Positions 1-11,657 are shown, counted from the first letter of the stretch. The stretch: 64,000 nucleotides of DNA from Ralstonia pickettii (GCF_000607165.1 NZ_JFZG01000006.1:62001-126000), one strand, 5' to 3'. The notes: generated by a model from the letters alone, not told the origin. Numbers and translations: made by a program.

Positions 1-249
1 CTTCTTCTCTGCCGTGATGAAACGATCGGCGCCGGCCACATCGATGGTCTGCAGGCGCTTATCCATGAACACCACGTTCTGCAGCGGCGGCGGAAGCTTG
101 AAGTGCAGCCCCGGCTCCTTGATGACCTGCTTGATCTCACCAAAGGCGAACACCACGGCGTACTGCCGCTGGTCCACCACGAACACCACCGACGAGAACA
201 CCGCCAGGGCAATGACCAGCGCCACGAAGGCCGAAATCAGACGATTCAT
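1..249 (-). CDS. hflC: HflC, FtsH protease modulator (3' part outside the window)
   Basis: Only the first 83 codons are visible. HflC pairs with HflK in a large SPFH/band-7 complex that surrounds and modulates the membrane AAA protease FtsH. The visible part starts with a hydrophobic anchor at about residues 4-24, followed by the start of the SPFH domain (QYAVVFAFGEIKQV) and a proline-rich PGLHFKLPPPLQ segment typical of HflC. The ATG at 249 follows an AGGAGG-type ribosome site, and only a few bases separate it from the hflK stop. It is the last visible gene of the der-hfq-hflX-hflK-hflC series. The C-terminus lies beyond position 1. Confidence 0.95.
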   Translation of the reverse strand, partial: MNRLISAFVALVIALAVFSSVVFVVDQRQYAVVFAFGEIKQVIKEPGLHFKLPPPLQNVVFMDKRLQTIDVAGADRFITAEKK

Positions 250-261
250 AGTGCCCTCCTG

Positions 262-1638
262 TTAGCGCGAATCGCGGTCACGGTTGCGCAGTGCTTCGCG
301 CGAGCGCGAGTCTGCGTCATTGGCCGGTGACGGGTTGGAGGGAGTCGGCACGCCCTGCGCAGAACCACTGTCCTGAGGCGACGCACCCGGCGCGACAGCG
401 GGACGCGATGTATCGCCCTGCGTCTGCGCGATCAGCTTGTCCAGCGGCAAATACAACAGGCTGCCGTTGCTCTGGTCGACCAGCACCTTGGTCGAGTTGG
501 CGTAAATGTCCTGCATGGTTTCCAGATAGATACGGTCGCGCGTGACCTGCGGCGCCTTCGCGTATTCGCGCTGCACTGAGGCAAAGCGAGCCGCGTCACC
601 TTCCGCACGTGCGATGACCCGTGCCTTGTAGCCTTGCGCCTCTTCACCCAGACGTGCGGCCGTACCCTTGGCGCGCGGCACCACGTCGTTGGCATACGCC
701 TGACCTTCGGAGATAGCACGCTCGCGGTCTTGGCCCGCCTTGGTCACATCGTCGAACGCAGCCTGCACCTGCTCGGGCGGCTGCACGCTCTGCACGTTGA
801 CGCTAAGGATTCGGATGCCAGTCTTGTACGCCGACAAGATGCGTTGAATCGATTCGGCCAAGTTGCGGCCAACGGCATCGCGACCTTCGTACAGCACCGC
901 GTCCATCTTGTTACGGCCGACGATCTCGCGCACCGACGTCTCAGCCGCCTGCGTCACCAGTTCTTCATCGCCGCCGCGGTCCGTACGGTTGTAGAACAGG
1001 TAGTCGACCGGGTTGGCAATGTTGTACTGGACCGAGAACCGCACGTCGACGATGTTCTCGTCCTGCGTGAGCATCGACGAGTCTTTCAGGTTCGTGTCCT
1101 TGATCTGCGTCGTACGACCGATTTCAAGCGTACGCACACCCGACAGGTTCACGATCTCGTGCGATTCGATCGGATACGGCAGGCGCCAATTGATACCCGG
1201 CGTTGCCAGATACTTGAAACGGCCGAACTGCAAGATCACGCCCGTCTGGCCTTCCTGCACGATGAAGAAACCGCTGGCCAGCCACAGACCAACGAGCACC
1301 GCCAGCAGCACGCCGACGCCCAGGCCCGAACCACCTCGGCCGTTACCCGGACGCAGCGGCGTGGGGCCGTCATTACCGTTACCGCTGTCCTTGCGACCGA
1401 ACAGGTTGTTCAGCCGGCGATTGAAGTCGCGCCACAACTCGTCGAGGTCCGGGGGGCCTTCCTGAGGCGGCTTGCTTTGACGCTTCGGTTCGTCTTTGTC
1501 TTCGCGCTCGGCGTTGTTGTCATCGCCGCGACCCCAGCGCGGATCGTTCAGCGAAAGCAGCACACGCAAGCGGTGCCACAAACCTCGCACGTTACGCGGC
1601 GAGGCCATGGAAGAAGACTGGGTCGAAATCTCGGGCAT
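262..1638 (-). CDS. hflK: HflK, FtsH protease modulator
   Basis: HflK is the partner of HflC in the FtsH-modulating SPFH complex of the inner membrane. The protein is 458 residues with this start. It has a charged, glycine- and proline-rich cytoplasmic N-terminus (NDPRWGRG near residue 31), one transmembrane segment at about 105-126, then the SPFH domain beginning VQEGQTGVILQFGRF, and a long helical C-terminal region. The start is uncertain. The ATG at 1638 has a weak ribosome site, while an in-frame ATG at 1689 (18 more residues) has GAGGG about eight bases upstream, inside the end of hflX. It lies between hflX and hflC and is probably cotranscribed with both. Confidence 0.93.
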   Translation of the reverse strand: MPEISTQSSSMASPRNVRGLWHRLRVLLSLNDPRWGRGDDNNAEREDKDEPKRQSKPPQEGPPDLDELWRDFNRRLNNLFGRKDSGNGNDGPTPLRPGNGRGGSGLGVGVLLAVLVGLWLASGFFIVQEGQTGVILQFGRFKYLATPGINWRLPYPIESHEIVNLSGVRTLEIGRTTQIKDTNLKDSSMLTQDENIVDVRFSVQYNIANPVDYLFYNRTDRGGDEELVTQAAETSVREIVGRNKMDAVLYEGRDAVGRNLAESIQRILSAYKTGIRILSVNVQSVQPPEQVQAAFDDVTKAGQDRERAISEGQAYANDVVPRAKGTAARLGEEAQGYKARVIARAEGDAARFASVQREYAKAPQVTRDRIYLETMQDIYANSTKVLVDQSNGSLLYLPLDKLIAQTQGDTSRPAVAPGASPQDSGSAQGVPTPSNPSPANDADSRSREALRNRDRDSR

Positions 1639-1693
1639 GAGCGGTCGGGCTTGTCCTGATTGGCTGACTGCGAAGGAGTAACGGGGCATTCTA

Positions 1694-2947
1694 TCAGCCC
1701 TCTTCGTCACCTTTGGCGGAAGAAGCGCTGCTCGGCAAGCTTTGCGACAGTTCGTCACGGTGCGCGGGCAGCGAATCACGACGGGTATCGAAGCGCGGAT
1801 CGAAATCGTCACCATGCGACGCAGGGTTCTCCCGCAGGCGGATCGCGGTCTCGACCAGCGCCTCGCGCAATAGATCAAGCCCGCTGCCTTCGATAGCAGA
1901 AACGAACACACGCCGCACGGCGCCGGTTTCGTCGCGCTCGATGCGCGGGCCAGCCGCACGCAACTCCTCCGCCGCGTCGATCTTGTTCATCACCAAAATC
2001 TGCGGGATGCCACTGGCGTTGATTTCATCCAGCACGCGATCGACCTGCTCCATCTGCTCGTGCTTGACGGTGCTGGCGGCGTCCACCACATGCAGCAGCA
2101 CGTCGGCGTGGACGGTCTCTTCCAGCGTGGCGCGGAAAGCAGCCACCAGTTGCGTAGGCAAATCGCGGATGAAGCCGACCGTATCCGACAGCACCACATT
2201 GCCCAGCCCTTCCAGGTACAGCCGGCGGGACGTCGTATCCAGCGTGGCGAACAATTGGTTGGCCGCGTACGCACGTGCCTTGGTCAGCGCATTGAACAGC
2301 GTCGATTTGCCGGCGTTGGTATAGCCGACCAGGGAGACAGAAAACGCGTCGTTGCGGCTGCGCGAACGGCGCTGCGTGTCATGCTGACGCTGCAGCTTGT
2401 CCAACTCGGACGACAGCCGTTTGGCGCGTTCATCCAGCATCCGCCGGTCCAGTTCGAGCTGACGCTCGCCCGGGCCGCCGCGCAGGCCGACCCCGCCTTT
2501 CTGGCGCTCCAAGTGGCTCCACGCCCGCACTAGGCGGGCCGCCTGATATCGCACACGCGCAAGTTCCACCTGCACCTTACCGACGTGGCTTTGCGCGCGC
2601 TGGCTAAAAATATCGAGGATGAGGCCGGTCCGGTCCACCACGTGGCGCCCGAAAAAGCGCTCAAGGTTACGCTGCTGAGCAGGACTCAGCGCGTGGTTAA
2701 AGATGACGATTTCCGCGTCTTCCTCGTCTGCGGCAATCCTCACCTCTTCTGCCTTGCCTGCGCCGATGAACAGCGCTGCATCAGGCCGGGAACGCTTGCC
2801 CGTAACCGCGCGCACAGGTTCAGAGCCCGCTGTGGAGGCTAGCAGCGCCAGTTCACTCAGACTTTCCTGGAAATCGTGTTTGCCGAAATCGACAGCGACC
2901 AAGATAGCGCGCGTCGGCTCCGAGCTGGAGGTGGGATGAGATGCCAA
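1694..2947 (-). CDS. hflX: HflX, ribosome-associated GTPase
   Basis: HflX is a GTPase that splits stalled or heat-damaged ribosomes. The 417-residue protein has the N-terminal HflX domain with the glycine-rich GGPGERQLELDRR linker (about 157-169). The G domain follows: G1 GYTNAGKS at 208-215, G3 DTVG at 255-258 and G4 NKID at 321-324. The frame has no ATG before the RRMLDER segment, so translation most likely begins at the TTG at 2947, which has no clear ribosome site. It follows hfq on the same strand and precedes hflK, the usual arrangement in this group. The only odd point is the TTG start. Confidence 0.95.
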   Translation of the reverse strand: MASHPTSSSEPTRAILVAVDFGKHDFQESLSELALLASTAGSEPVRAVTGKRSRPDAALFIGAGKAEEVRIAADEEDAEIVIFNHALSPAQQRNLERFFGRHVVDRTGLILDIFSQRAQSHVGKVQVELARVRYQAARLVRAWSHLERQKGGVGLRGGPGERQLELDRRMLDERAKRLSSELDKLQRQHDTQRRSRSRNDAFSVSLVGYTNAGKSTLFNALTKARAYAANQLFATLDTTSRRLYLEGLGNVVLSDTVGFIRDLPTQLVAAFRATLEETVHADVLLHVVDAASTVKHEQMEQVDRVLDEINASGIPQILVMNKIDAAEELRAAGPRIERDETGAVRRVFVSAIEGSGLDLLREALVETAIRLRENPASHGDDFDPRFDTRRDSLPAHRDELSQSLPSSASSAKGDEEG

Positions 2948-3020
2948 ACGGGGAAATAGAGAAGGGAGAAACGGGGTTGGTGCGTCCCGCCGCGCGGACG
3001 GCGGCGGGAGCGAGGCAGAA

Positions 3021-3260
3021 TCAGGCGTCAGGCGCTTCGTCCACGCGGAAATTCACGGCACGGGCCGGCACCACGGTGGAGATCGCATGCTTGTACACCA
3101 TCTGCGTCACGGTATTACGCAGGAGCACGACGTATTGGTCGAACGACTCGATGTTGCCTTGCAGCTTGATACCGTTGACGAGGTAGATCGACACCGGCAC
3201 ATGCTCCTTACGCAGCGCATTCAGAAACGGGTCTTGTAGCAATTGCCCTTTGTTGCTCAT
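3021..3260 (-). CDS. hfq: RNA chaperone Hfq
   Basis: Hfq is a hexameric Sm-like protein that anneals small regulatory RNAs to mRNAs. The 79-residue product has the complete Sm fold. Sm1 runs from about residue 8 ([27 protein letters not shown]) and the Sm2 signature is [11 protein letters not shown]. The start ATG at 3260 is preceded by a GGAG ribosome site. The tail after Sm2 is short, as is common in betaproteobacteria. It sits between der and hflX on the same strand, with about 300 bases of noncoding DNA upstream that could hold its own promoter. Confidence 0.98.
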
Positions 3261-3561
3261 GGCACACTCCAGATTTATAGGTTTAGTGATGGGTTATGGG
3301 GCTAGGAAGCCCGGGTTCAAGCAGGCGACGCAAAAAAAGTTCGTCAAAAAGAGTCGGCCAGACGCGTCCAAATGACGCCGATGGCGCCTGGGTTTGCAGA
3401 CACCAAGCGCCATGTCTCGAGAATTTAGCCTTAGAAATCAGGGAAAGCAAACGGAAAACCGATGACCCCGCCATATGAAATGGCTCGGCCATTTTGGTGA
3501 TCCCCCGTTCGAATGCCCCCGCGTCACACGCCCCCGCCGTCGAGCACCGCCCGTGCGATGC
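3261..3561. other. Noncoding gap between der and hfq
   Basis: About 300 bases contain no credible gene; the short ORFs here have no ribosome site or recognisable product. The stretch is less GC-rich than its surroundings and probably carries hfq promoter elements. The palindrome near 3561-3578 falls on the der stop codon and has no T-run on the der strand, so I do not call it a terminator for der. Confidence 0.6.
3293..3320 (-). promoter_or_regulatory. Possible sigma-70 promoter of hfq
   Basis: On the minus strand TTGAAC (3315-3320) is followed after 16 bases by CATAAC (3293-3298), about 33 bases before the hfq start codon. The match is moderate. An alternative -10 (TATAAA) lies slightly closer to the gene. 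This is inference from spacing only. Confidence 0.35.
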
Positions 3562-4905
3562 TCAATCGTTCGATTGAGCGTACGGGTTTTTGTTCGTACG
3601 AAATTCGATCCGAAGCGGCGTGCCTTTCAGTTGGAAGGCCTCGCGGAAACGCCCCTCCAGGAAGCGGCGATAGGTCTCGGGGATATTCGACAGCGCGTTG
3701 CCGTGAATCACCACGATCGGCGGGTTGGAACCGCCCTGGTGCGCGTAGCGCAGCTTCGGCCGCGAGACGCCTGCGCGACGCGGTTGCTGATACTCCACCG
3801 CCTCCATCAGCACGCGCGTGAGCTTGGGCGTCGGCAGCTTGACCATGGCGGCTGCGTAAGCGGCGTCCACGGACTTCATCAGCGCGCCAATGCCCGTGCG
3901 CTCCTTGGCCGAGATGTAATGCACGTTGGCAAACGACAGGAACTGCAGCTTGCGCTCCATATCGTGCTTGATTCGATCGCGAGCATGGCCGGTCAGACCA
4001 TCCCACTTGTTCACGCCAATCACCAGCGCGCGCCCGGACTCGACGATGAAACCAGCGATATGCGCGTCCTGGTCGGAAATGTCCTGCTGTGCGTCGAGGA
4101 TCAGCACAACCACGTTAGCGTCGGCAATCGACTGCAGCGTCTTCACCACCGAGAATTTCTCGATTGCCTCGAACACCTTGCCACGCTTGCGCAAGCCGGC
4201 CGTATCGATGAGCGTGTAAGGCTTGCCGTTACGCTCGAAATCCACGTAGATGGCATCGCGCGTAGTGCCCGGCATATCGAACGCGATCACGCGCTCTTCG
4301 CCGATGAGGGCGTTCACCAGCGTCGACTTACCGACGTTCGGACGGCCAACGATGGCAATACGAGTGCCGTGGTTGTGCGCGTCGGCTGCCTCGGCAAGCT
4401 CGGGGCGCTCGGCAAACGCCAGGTCGAGCGCTTCGGCCACCAAGTCATTGACACCATCACCGTGCGCCGCCGAGATAGCAGCCGGATCGCCCAGACCAAG
4501 TTCGTAAAAATCGCTGGCGACGGCGGTGTAGCGCATGCCTTCAGCCTTGTTGACGGCCAAAAGGATGCGGCGCCCGGTTTTGCGCAAGTAATCGGCAATC
4601 ACGCGATCCTGCGGCGCCAGCCCCAGACGACCATCGACGATGAAGATCACGACATCGGCTTCAACCACGGCCTGGCGCGTTTGCTTCGCCATCTCCGCAA
4701 CGATGCCGTCCTTGGCGACGGGTTCGAAGCCCCCGGTATCGATGGCGATGAACGGACGGTCGCCCACACGGCCTTCGCCGTAGTGACGATCGCGCGTCAG
4801 GCCAGGGATATCCGCGACCAACGCGTCACGCGAGCGCGTCAGACGGTTGAAGAGGGTCGATTTGCCGACATTCGGCCGCCCTACGAGGGCAATGACTGGT
4901 TTCAT
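3562..4905 (-). CDS. der: Der (EngA), double-domain ribosome assembly GTPase
   Basis: Der is an essential GTPase for 50S subunit maturation. The 447-residue protein has two tandem G domains, each with a [10 protein letters not shown]-loop (the first at residues 9-17, the second in mid-protein), each followed by DIPGLTRD or DMPGTTRD switch regions and an NK-D motif. A KH-like C-terminal domain ends in [13 protein letters not shown] chose the ATG at 4905 because the protein then begins directly with the first G domain ([16 protein letters not shown]) and has the family's usual length; the longer upstream frame is not Der-like. It lies between bamB and hfq. Confidence 0.97.
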   Translation of the reverse strand: MKPVIALVGRPNVGKSTLFNRLTRSRDALVADIPGLTRDRHYGEGRVGDRPFIAIDTGGFEPVAKDGIVAEMAKQTRQAVVEADVVIFIVDGRLGLAPQDRVIADYLRKTGRRILLAVNKAEGMRYTAVASDFYELGLGDPAAISAAHGDGVNDLVAEALDLAFAERPELAEAADAHNHGTRIAIVGRPNVGKSTLVNALIGEERVIAFDMPGTTRDAIYVDFERNGKPYTLIDTAGLRKRGKVFEAIEKFSVVKTLQSIADANVVVLILDAQQDISDQDAHIAGFIVESGRALVIGVNKWDGLTGHARDRIKHDMERKLQFLSFANVHYISAKERTGIGALMKSVDAAYAAAMVKLPTPKLTRVLMEAVEYQQPRRAGVSRPKLRYAHQGGSNPPIVVIHGNALSNIPETYRRFLEGRFREAFQLKGTPLRIEFRTNKNPYAQSND

Positions 4906-5100
4906 GCTTGTGTGCCGCACGCGAATGGCGCCACGGCAAATTCTGATTGTTGCAACTGCGGTTGGCATCTGCACGGCTGAATGCCTGATGACACAGATGC
5001 AAGACGCCCGCGGAGTACGCGGGCGCAAGTCCAAGGCGGCGATGCCGCCCCGATGTGATGCGTGTGCCGCCACAGCCCATCCGGGCCGCGGCGGCCAATG

Positions 5101-6297
<1,197 letters not shown>

Positions 6298-6327
6298 TTA
6301 TGCGTTGAATTGCACCGGGTGCCCCAA

Positions 6328-6963
6328 TCAGGCGCCGCCCAGGGCATCCAGCTTGAACTGCACGATCTGGCGCGCGGAAGCGTCGGCCGGACCAAACTTT
6401 TCCAGCGCCAACTTGTAGGCAGCACGGGCGTCTTCGTTCTTGTTCTGCGCGGCCAACAGGTCACCGCGACGATCGGCGTACAGCCCGGCGAACGCCGGCG
6501 CAACGTCGCCGGAGACTAGCGCGATGCCCTGATCGTAGGCTTTCTCGTCGAGCAGAAGGCCAGCCAGGCGCAGCTTGGCGAGCGCCTTGTATTCATCGTC
6601 GCGCGCATGATCAACCGTCCATTGCAGTTGCGCCTTGGCGCCCGCCGCATCGTTGGATTCGTACAGCGCCTTGGCTGCGGCCAGCGCGCTCATCTGCGCG
6701 TAGGCCGTGCCGCCAAACTTGGCTTCCATGTCAGTCGCGGCGCGCTTGATCTTCTCAGCGTCCTTGCCATCAACGGCCTTCTGCACCTGTTCGTACAGCA
6801 CGGACGCTTCGCCGGCCTGCTTGCGCTGCCAGTTTTTCCAGCCAAACCAGCCCGCCACAGCAAGCAGCACCACGATGGCGATCCACGTGATCACGTTGCC
6901 GTTATCACGCCACCAGTGCTTGAGACTCTCTATTTGTTCCTGTTCTTCGAGATCGTAGGCCAT
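6328..6963 (-). CDS. YfgM-like TPR membrane protein
   Basis: This 211-residue protein has a short cytoplasmic N-terminus (MAYDLEEQEQIESLKHWWRD), one transmembrane segment at about residues 23-42 and a periplasmic region of TPR-like helices rich in alanine. It matches the YfgM/DUF2133 family, which in E. coli associates with the SecYEG translocon and periplasmic chaperones. The start at 6963 was chosen because the conserved N-terminus begins there; the longer frame upstream runs into hisS. It lies directly between hisS and bamB. The function in this organism is inferred from the family. Confidence 0.88.
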   Translation of the reverse strand: MAYDLEEQEQIESLKHWWRDNGNVITWIAIVVLLAVAGWFGWKNWQRKQAGEASVLYEQVQKAVDGKDAEKIKRAATDMEAKFGGTAYAQMSALAAAKALYESNDAAGAKAQLQWTVDHARDDEYKALAKLRLAGLLLDEKAYDQGIALVSGDVAPAFAGLYADRRGDLLAAQNKNEDARAAYKLALEKFGPADASARQIVQFKLDALGGA

Positions 6964-7027
6964 GCTTTGCAGAGCTTGAATATTGGATGTGGGTCGCGGT
7001 GGTTCGCTGCCGAACGCACTGCCGCGG

Positions 7028-8350
7028 TTAGTCGTTGTTGGCCACCATGGCATCGATCAGGCGGTCGACCAGTTGGTCCGACGGCACGGTCTGCTGGGCA
7101 TCCGCGGTCGGATCGCCACGCAGCGGCTTGATCTGCGCAACACCTTGGGTGACTTCATCGTCGCCAATGATAACCGCATAGGATGCGCCACTTGCGTCAG
7201 CGCGCTTGAACTGCGACTTGAAGCTACCGTTGCGGCCTTCCGGCGAGGCGTGAAGGATGACGTCGAGGCCGGCATCGCGCAGTCGCTCTGCCGCGATCAG
7301 CGCCTGCACCTGCGCCTCATCGCCCTGGTGGACGATGTAGACGTCACAGCCTTGCGCTTCGGGCTCAAGCTTTTCCTCACGCAACAGTTCGATGATGCGT
7401 TCTACCCCCATCGCCCAGCCGCATGCGGGGGCAGGCTTCCCGCCGATCTGCTCGATCAGCGGGTCATAGCGGCCGCCGCCGGCCACCGTTCCCTGCGCGC
7501 CCAGCTTGTCCGTCGTCCACTCGAAGACGGTGAGGTTGTAGTAATCCAACCCCCGCACCAGGCGCGGATTGATGGTGAACGGAATGTTGTTCGCCTTGAG
7601 CAGCTTCTGCACGCCTTCAAAGTGCGCGCGCGACTCGTCGCCCAGGTAGTCGATCAGCTTCGGCGCGCCGGCGGCCATTTCCTGCAGCGCCGGGTTCTTC
7701 GTGTCGAGTACGCGAAGCGGGTTGGTGTACAGGCGGCGCTTACCGTCCTCATCCAGAATATCCTGGAAACCTTCCAAGTACTTGATCAGGTCAGCACGGT
7801 GCGCGGCGCGCTCCTCTGCCTGGCCAAGCGAGTTCAGCTCCAGCTTCAGGCCGACGAGGCCGAGGTCGTCCCACAGGCGCTGGCACATCAGGATGACTTC
7901 TGCGTCGATGTCCGGGCCCGCAAAGCCAAGCGCTTCCACGCCAACCTGATGGAACTGGCGATAGCGACCGCGCTGCGGACGCTCGTGGCGGAACATCGGG
8001 CCGGTGTACCACAGGCGCTTCGGACCGTCGTACAGCAGGTTGTGCTCGATCACGGCGCGCACGGCGGCAGCGGTACCTTCGGGGCGCATGGTCAGTTGCT
8101 CGCCGTTCAACGCATCGGTGAAGGTGTACATCTCCTTCTCGACGATATCCGTCACCTCGCCGATGCCACGCACAAACAATTGCGTCTGCTCGACGATCGG
8201 CGTGCGAATCTGCTGGTAGCCATAGGCGCGCAGCATGCTGCGCACCGCGTTATCAAAGTGCTCCCACAGGGGGGCGTCACTGGGCAGCAGGTCGTTCATG
8301 CCTTTGACGCCGGCGATCTTCTGCACGCGTTGTTTTTGTGTATCGCTCAT
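7028..8350 (-). CDS. hisS: Histidyl-tRNA synthetase
   Basis: HisS charges tRNA-His with histidine in the cytoplasm. The 440-residue protein has class II motifs: GMNDLLPSD near the N-terminus, motif 2 around [17 protein letters not shown], the RPEGTAA segment, the histidine-binding signature [15 protein letters not shown], motif 3 near [13 protein letters not shown], and the C-terminal anticodon-binding domain. The start ATG at 8350 gives [20 protein letters not shown]; longer in-frame sequence upstream is not HisS-like. It is separated from ispG by about 97 bases that contain a terminator-like hairpin. Confidence 0.98.
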   Translation of the reverse strand: MSDTQKQRVQKIAGVKGMNDLLPSDAPLWEHFDNAVRSMLRAYGYQQIRTPIVEQTQLFVRGIGEVTDIVEKEMYTFTDALNGEQLTMRPEGTAAAVRAVIEHNLLYDGPKRLWYTGPMFRHERPQRGRYRQFHQVGVEALGFAGPDIDAEVILMCQRLWDDLGLVGLKLELNSLGQAEERAAHRADLIKYLEGFQDILDEDGKRRLYTNPLRVLDTKNPALQEMAAGAPKLIDYLGDESRAHFEGVQKLLKANNIPFTINPRLVRGLDYYNLTVFEWTTDKLGAQGTVAGGGRYDPLIEQIGGKPAPACGWAMGVERIIELLREEKLEPEAQGCDVYIVHQGDEAQVQALIAAERLRDAGLDVILHASPEGRNGSFKSQFKRADASGASYAVIIGDDEVTQGVAQIKPLRGDPTADAQQTVPSDQLVDRLIDAMVANND

Positions 8351-8361
8351 GATGTCACGTT

Positions 8362-8398
8362 GAAAACCGGCTCTCGCATCTACCTCAATGCGGGCCGG
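8362..8398 (-). terminator. Terminator-like hairpin between ispG and hisS
   Basis: On the minus strand a GC-rich stem (CCGGC pairing with GCCGG, extended by GCAT pairing with ATGC across an interior mismatch) is followed by TTTTC. It lies only about 12 bases upstream of the hisS start codon. It could attenuate read-through from ispG into hisS. The U-run is short and the stem has an internal loop, so efficiency is uncertain. Confidence 0.45.
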
Positions 8399-8447
8399 TC
8401 GGTCGTTTCGTGCTTCGGCTTCGGGCTCCGAAGCCTGATGCTGCCAT

Positions 8448-9734
8448 TTAGACCGTCGCCGGAGCCTGTGCGCCGTAATGCGTGCGCACGTACTCATCGA
8501 CGATCGTCTGGAATTCTTCTGTGATGCGTTCGCCGCGCAGCGTTTTCACCTTCACGCCGTCCACGAACACCGGCGCCGCCGGAGATTCGCCCGTGCCTGG
8601 CAGCGAAATGCCGATGTTGGCGTGCTTGCTCTCCCCGGGACCGTTGACGATGCAGCCCATCACGGCCACGTTCATCTCTTCGACGCCGGGGTACTGCATC
8701 TTCCACATCGGCATCTGCTCACGCAGGTATGACTGGATGCGCGCCGCCAGCTTCTGGAACACCGTACTGGTCGTGCGCCCGCAACCCGGGCACGCGATCA
8801 CCATGGGGGTGAAATTACGCAGGCCCATGGTCTGCAGAATTTCTTGCGCGACGATGACTTCCTTCTCGCGTGGCGCACCCGGCTCCGGCGTGAGCGAAAT
8901 GCGGATCGTGTCGCCAATGCCTTCCTGCAGCAGCACCGACAACGCCGCCGTGGAAGCGACGATGCCCTTGCTACCCATGCCGGCCTCGGTCAGACCCAGG
9001 TGCAGCGCGTAATTGCAGCGACGCGCCAGCTCGCGGTACACAGCAATCAGATCCTGCACTGCCGAGACCTTGCATGACAGGATGATCTGGCTGCCTGGCA
9101 AGCCCAGTTCTTCAGCCTTCTGCGCGGACTGGATCGCCGAGGTAATCAACGCCTCAACCATCACGGCACGGGCATCCCACGGAGATGCGCGTTGCGCGTT
9201 CTCGTCCATGATGCGGGCGAGCAAATCCTGATCGAGGCTGCCCCAATTCACACCGATACGCACCGGCTTGTCGTAGCGGCAGGCGATCTCGATCATCTGC
9301 GCGAACTGCGTGTCGCGCTTGGCACCCTGCCCGACATTGCCCGGGTTGATGCGGTACTTGGACAGCGCCTGCGCGCACTCCGGATAGTCCTGCAGCAGCT
9401 TGTGGCCGTTGTAGTGAAAATCCCCCACCAGCGGCACATCCACACCCATGCGGTCGAGCTGCTCGCGGATGGCCGGCACCGCCGCGGCGGCGGCCGGCGT
9501 ATCCACTGTGATGCGCACCAACTCAGAGCCGGCACGCGCCAGTTCCTTTACCTGGATTGCGGTACCGATGGCGTCCGACGTGTCGGTATTCGTCATCGAT
9601 TGCACACAGACCGGCGCGTCGCCGCCAACATGCACGACGCGATCGCCCCAACGGATTTCCGCAGCGCGCGAGTTCCGGCGCGGCAACGGGCCCACCAAGG
9701 CTGGAGCGCAATCGAGAGGCGTGGTGATTTCCAT
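8448..9734 (-). CDS. ispG: IspG, 4-hydroxy-3-methylbut-2-enyl diphosphate synthase
   Basis: IspG catalyses the reductive conversion of MEcPP to HMBPP, the penultimate step of the MEP isoprenoid pathway, with a [4Fe-4S] cluster. The 428-residue protein has the TIM-barrel N-terminal part ([38 protein letters not shown]) and the C-terminal cluster-binding part with [13 protein letters not shown] and [16 protein letters not shown], which supply the three cysteines. I chose the ATG at 9734. A GTG eight codons upstream (9758) is possible. It lies between rodZ and hisS. Confidence 0.97.
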   Translation of the reverse strand: MEITTPLDCAPALVGPLPRRNSRAAEIRWGDRVVHVGGDAPVCVQSMTNTDTSDAIGTAIQVKELARAGSELVRITVDTPAAAAAVPAIREQLDRMGVDVPLVGDFHYNGHKLLQDYPECAQALSKYRINPGNVGQGAKRDTQFAQMIEIACRYDKPVRIGVNWGSLDQDLLARIMDENAQRASPWDARAVMVEALITSAIQSAQKAEELGLPGSQIILSCKVSAVQDLIAVYRELARRCNYALHLGLTEAGMGSKGIVASTAALSVLLQEGIGDTIRISLTPEPGAPREKEVIVAQEILQTMGLRNFTPMVIACPGCGRTTSTVFQKLAARIQSYLREQMPMWKMQYPGVEEMNVAVMGCIVNGPGESKHANIGISLPGTGESPAAPVFVDGVKVKTLRGERITEEFQTIVDEYVRTHYGAQAPATV

Positions 9735-9784
9735 GATCAGACAAGGCGCGCCGCCCACAGGTGCCGCGCCATTTACAAAACGGT

Positions 9785-10867
9785 TCAGGGCAACGTAGCC
9801 CGTGCCACGCGATTGCGGGCGTACTTCTGAAGATCGACGGTGGCACCGCCCACAGCCAGCGATTCAACGGCTTCCGCATTGCCGAAGACGACCTTGAATG
9901 GCGGCGTACCGGTCAGATCGCGTGCGTCACCTTCCTTGGAAATGCCACTGGCAAGCGTCTTCCCAGTCTTGTCCTTGATCTCGTACCAAGACGAACCGGA
10001 GAAGCGTACCGAGACCGTACCGCCGCCCGATTCAGCCGGCTTGGCGGCTTCCGGCGGCAGAACGGAGACCGGTGCGTCGACGTTGATCACAGCCGGCTTG
10101 GCACCCGCAACGGCTACAGCGGGCGCCGGCGCGGCGCCATTGTCCGAACGCGGCAGCGTGGGCGGCGGCGCCAGCGGCGCAGTCACCACACCGGAGGCCG
10201 GAGCGGCCGGCGTAACGGGCGTCAACGGTGTCGGCATCGAAGCGGCCGGCGTTTCTGCCGGAGCCTGCTCAGCCGCTGGAGCCACTTGCGCGGGCGCGGC
10301 TTGCTCCACCGCCGGTGCTTCCTTCGCGGTGGAGTCGGTGTTTTGCGTAGCCGCGGTTTGCGTGGCAAACCACTGCTTGAGACGATCCATACCGACCAGC
10401 GCGCCGGCCGCCACAATCACCGCAACCAGCACGCCGATCAGCCAGCGGCCACTGCCGCTCCGACGCTTGGCAAAGCTCGGTTTGTCGGAGAACGATTCAC
10501 CGAGCCCACCCTCGGGACGCAAGCCAATGTTGGTGACCGGCGCACGCGCGTTCAAACGCGCAAGCTGATCATCGACATCGACCTGCAAAGCGCGCGCATA
10601 GGCACGGATGAGCCCCTTGGTAAACGTCATGTCGGGCAATGCTCCGACATCTGCCGATTCCACCGCCAACAACTTGCCCGGCGCCACTTTCAAGCGCGTG
10701 GCCAGATCGTCGACCGTCAGACGCTGATGCTCACGGCCGGCGCGCAGACGTTCGGCAATCTGACGCAACGCATCGTCGCGCTCAGGCGACGCGGCGGCAG
10801 GCGGATTCGAGGCAGGCGCCGTGCCGTGAGAGAGGTCGGCAGCGCTTGCCACGTCGCGGTCAGTCAT
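9785..10867 (-). CDS. rodZ: RodZ-like cytoskeletal membrane protein
   Basis: This 360-residue protein has the RodZ architecture. An N-terminal helix-turn-helix domain lies at about residues 33-110 ([25 protein letters not shown]). One transmembrane segment follows at about 142-161, then a long alanine/proline-rich periplasmic linker at 170-280. The C-terminal DUF4115 domain starts around 284 with [15 protein letters not shown]. RodZ links MreB to the cell-wall elongation machinery. The ATG at 10867 has GGAG upstream and overlaps the end of pilF by eight bases, suggesting translational coupling. The symbol follows domain order and the pilF-rodZ-ispG context. Confidence 0.9.
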   Translation of the reverse strand: MTDRDVASAADLSHGTAPASNPPAAASPERDDALRQIAERLRAGREHQRLTVDDLATRLKVAPGKLLAVESADVGALPDMTFTKGLIRAYARALQVDVDDQLARLNARAPVTNIGLRPEGGLGESFSDKPSFAKRRSGSGRWLIGVLVAVIVAAGALVGMDRLKQWFATQTAATQNTDSTAKEAPAVEQAAPAQVAPAAEQAPAETPAASMPTPLTPVTPAAPASGVVTAPLAPPPTLPRSDNGAAPAPAVAVAGAKPAVINVDAPVSVLPPEAAKPAESGGGTVSVRFSGSSWYEIKDKTGKTLASGISKEGDARDLTGTPPFKVVFGNAEAVESLAVGGATVDLQKYARNRVARATLP

Positions 10868-11657
10868 CCCAGGCTCCTCGTTCGAATGCCGCCTCTTCGG
10901 GCGCATTGGGGAAACGGCGCTGCAATTGCGCGCTCCACGCGTTCTGCTGCGAAGCGTCACCCAGGCGGCGCGCGATGCGAGCGCCCAGCCACAGGCTTTC
11001 CGCCGTCGCATTGCCACGACCATTCACACGTTCGATAAACGGCATGGCACGCGCATATTCGCGGCGTTTGTAATAAAGCTGCGCCAACGTGAGGTTGGTC
11101 AGCAGATTGTTTGCGTCGATGTAGGTGGCGCGCGTCAGGCTCTTCTCCGCGCCATCCAGATCGCCTTGGCGCATCTGGCAAACACCCAGGTTCGTCCACG
11201 GCTTGGCCGGGCTGGCGGCGGCCGGCGCCTCGATAGCCTGGCGCAGCATCGTCATGCCTTGATCTGGCTTGCCGCCTTGCGAGCACAGGAACCAGCCGTA
11301 GTTGTTCAGCAGGTCACCGTCTTGCGGTGTCGCGGCCAGAGCGCTGCGGAAACTCTCGTCAGCTTGTTCGCGTTGACCGAGATTCATATAGGCCAGCGCG
11401 CGGATGTGATACGCATTCGGGACGTTCGGATCGATCGCGATGGCGTTCTTGATTTCCTCAAGCGCTGTCGCATTCTGGCCGGCTTCCAGGTATTGCGTCG
11501 CGAGTTGCAATCGGATCGCGGCCCGGCGACCGGCGTCGGCCTTTTGATCGGGTACTGTTGTAACTTCTCGTGTCTGTGTCTGGACCGGCGGCGACAACGC
11601 GCACCCGGCGGCTGCCAGCGTGAAGACCAGACTGACAGCAGTCGACCAACGCTTCAT
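10860..11657 (-). CDS. pilF: PilF/PilW type IV pilus biogenesis lipoprotein
   Basis: PilF (PilW) is a TPR lipoprotein pilotin that promotes outer-membrane assembly of the PilQ secretin. The 265-residue protein has a lipoprotein signal with Cys19 (LAAAGC), followed by several TPR repeats, e.g. [27 protein letters not shown] and the segment around [15 protein letters not shown]. It starts inside the last codons of rlmN and ends inside the start of rodZ, so the three genes are tightly packed. The rlmN-pilF-rodZ-ispG order is the classic context. Assignment is by family and context. Confidence 0.9.
   Translation of the reverse strand: MKRWSTAVSLVFTLAAAGCALSPPVQTQTREVTTVPDQKADAGRRAAIRLQLATQYLEAGQNATALEEIKNAIAIDPNVPNAYHIRALAYMNLGQREQADESFRSALAATPQDGDLLNNYGWFLCSQGGKPDQGMTMLRQAIEAPAAASPAKPWTNLGVCQMRQGDLDGAEKSLTRATYIDANNLLTNLTLAQLYYKRREYARAMPFIERVNGRGNATAESLWLGARIARRLGDASQQNAWSAQLQRRFPNAPEEAAFERGAWDD

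Noticed and set aside
634-1659. Long plus-strand ORF opposite hflK
   Set aside because: It is a mirror frame of a well-supported gene in GC-rich DNA, with no ribosome site and no family features. The same applies to 3475-4980, 5062-6519, 6983-8524 and 62322-63977.
3561-3578. Palindrome CTCAATCGTTCGATTGAG as a der terminator
   Set aside because: It overlaps the stop codon and has no T-run on the der strand.
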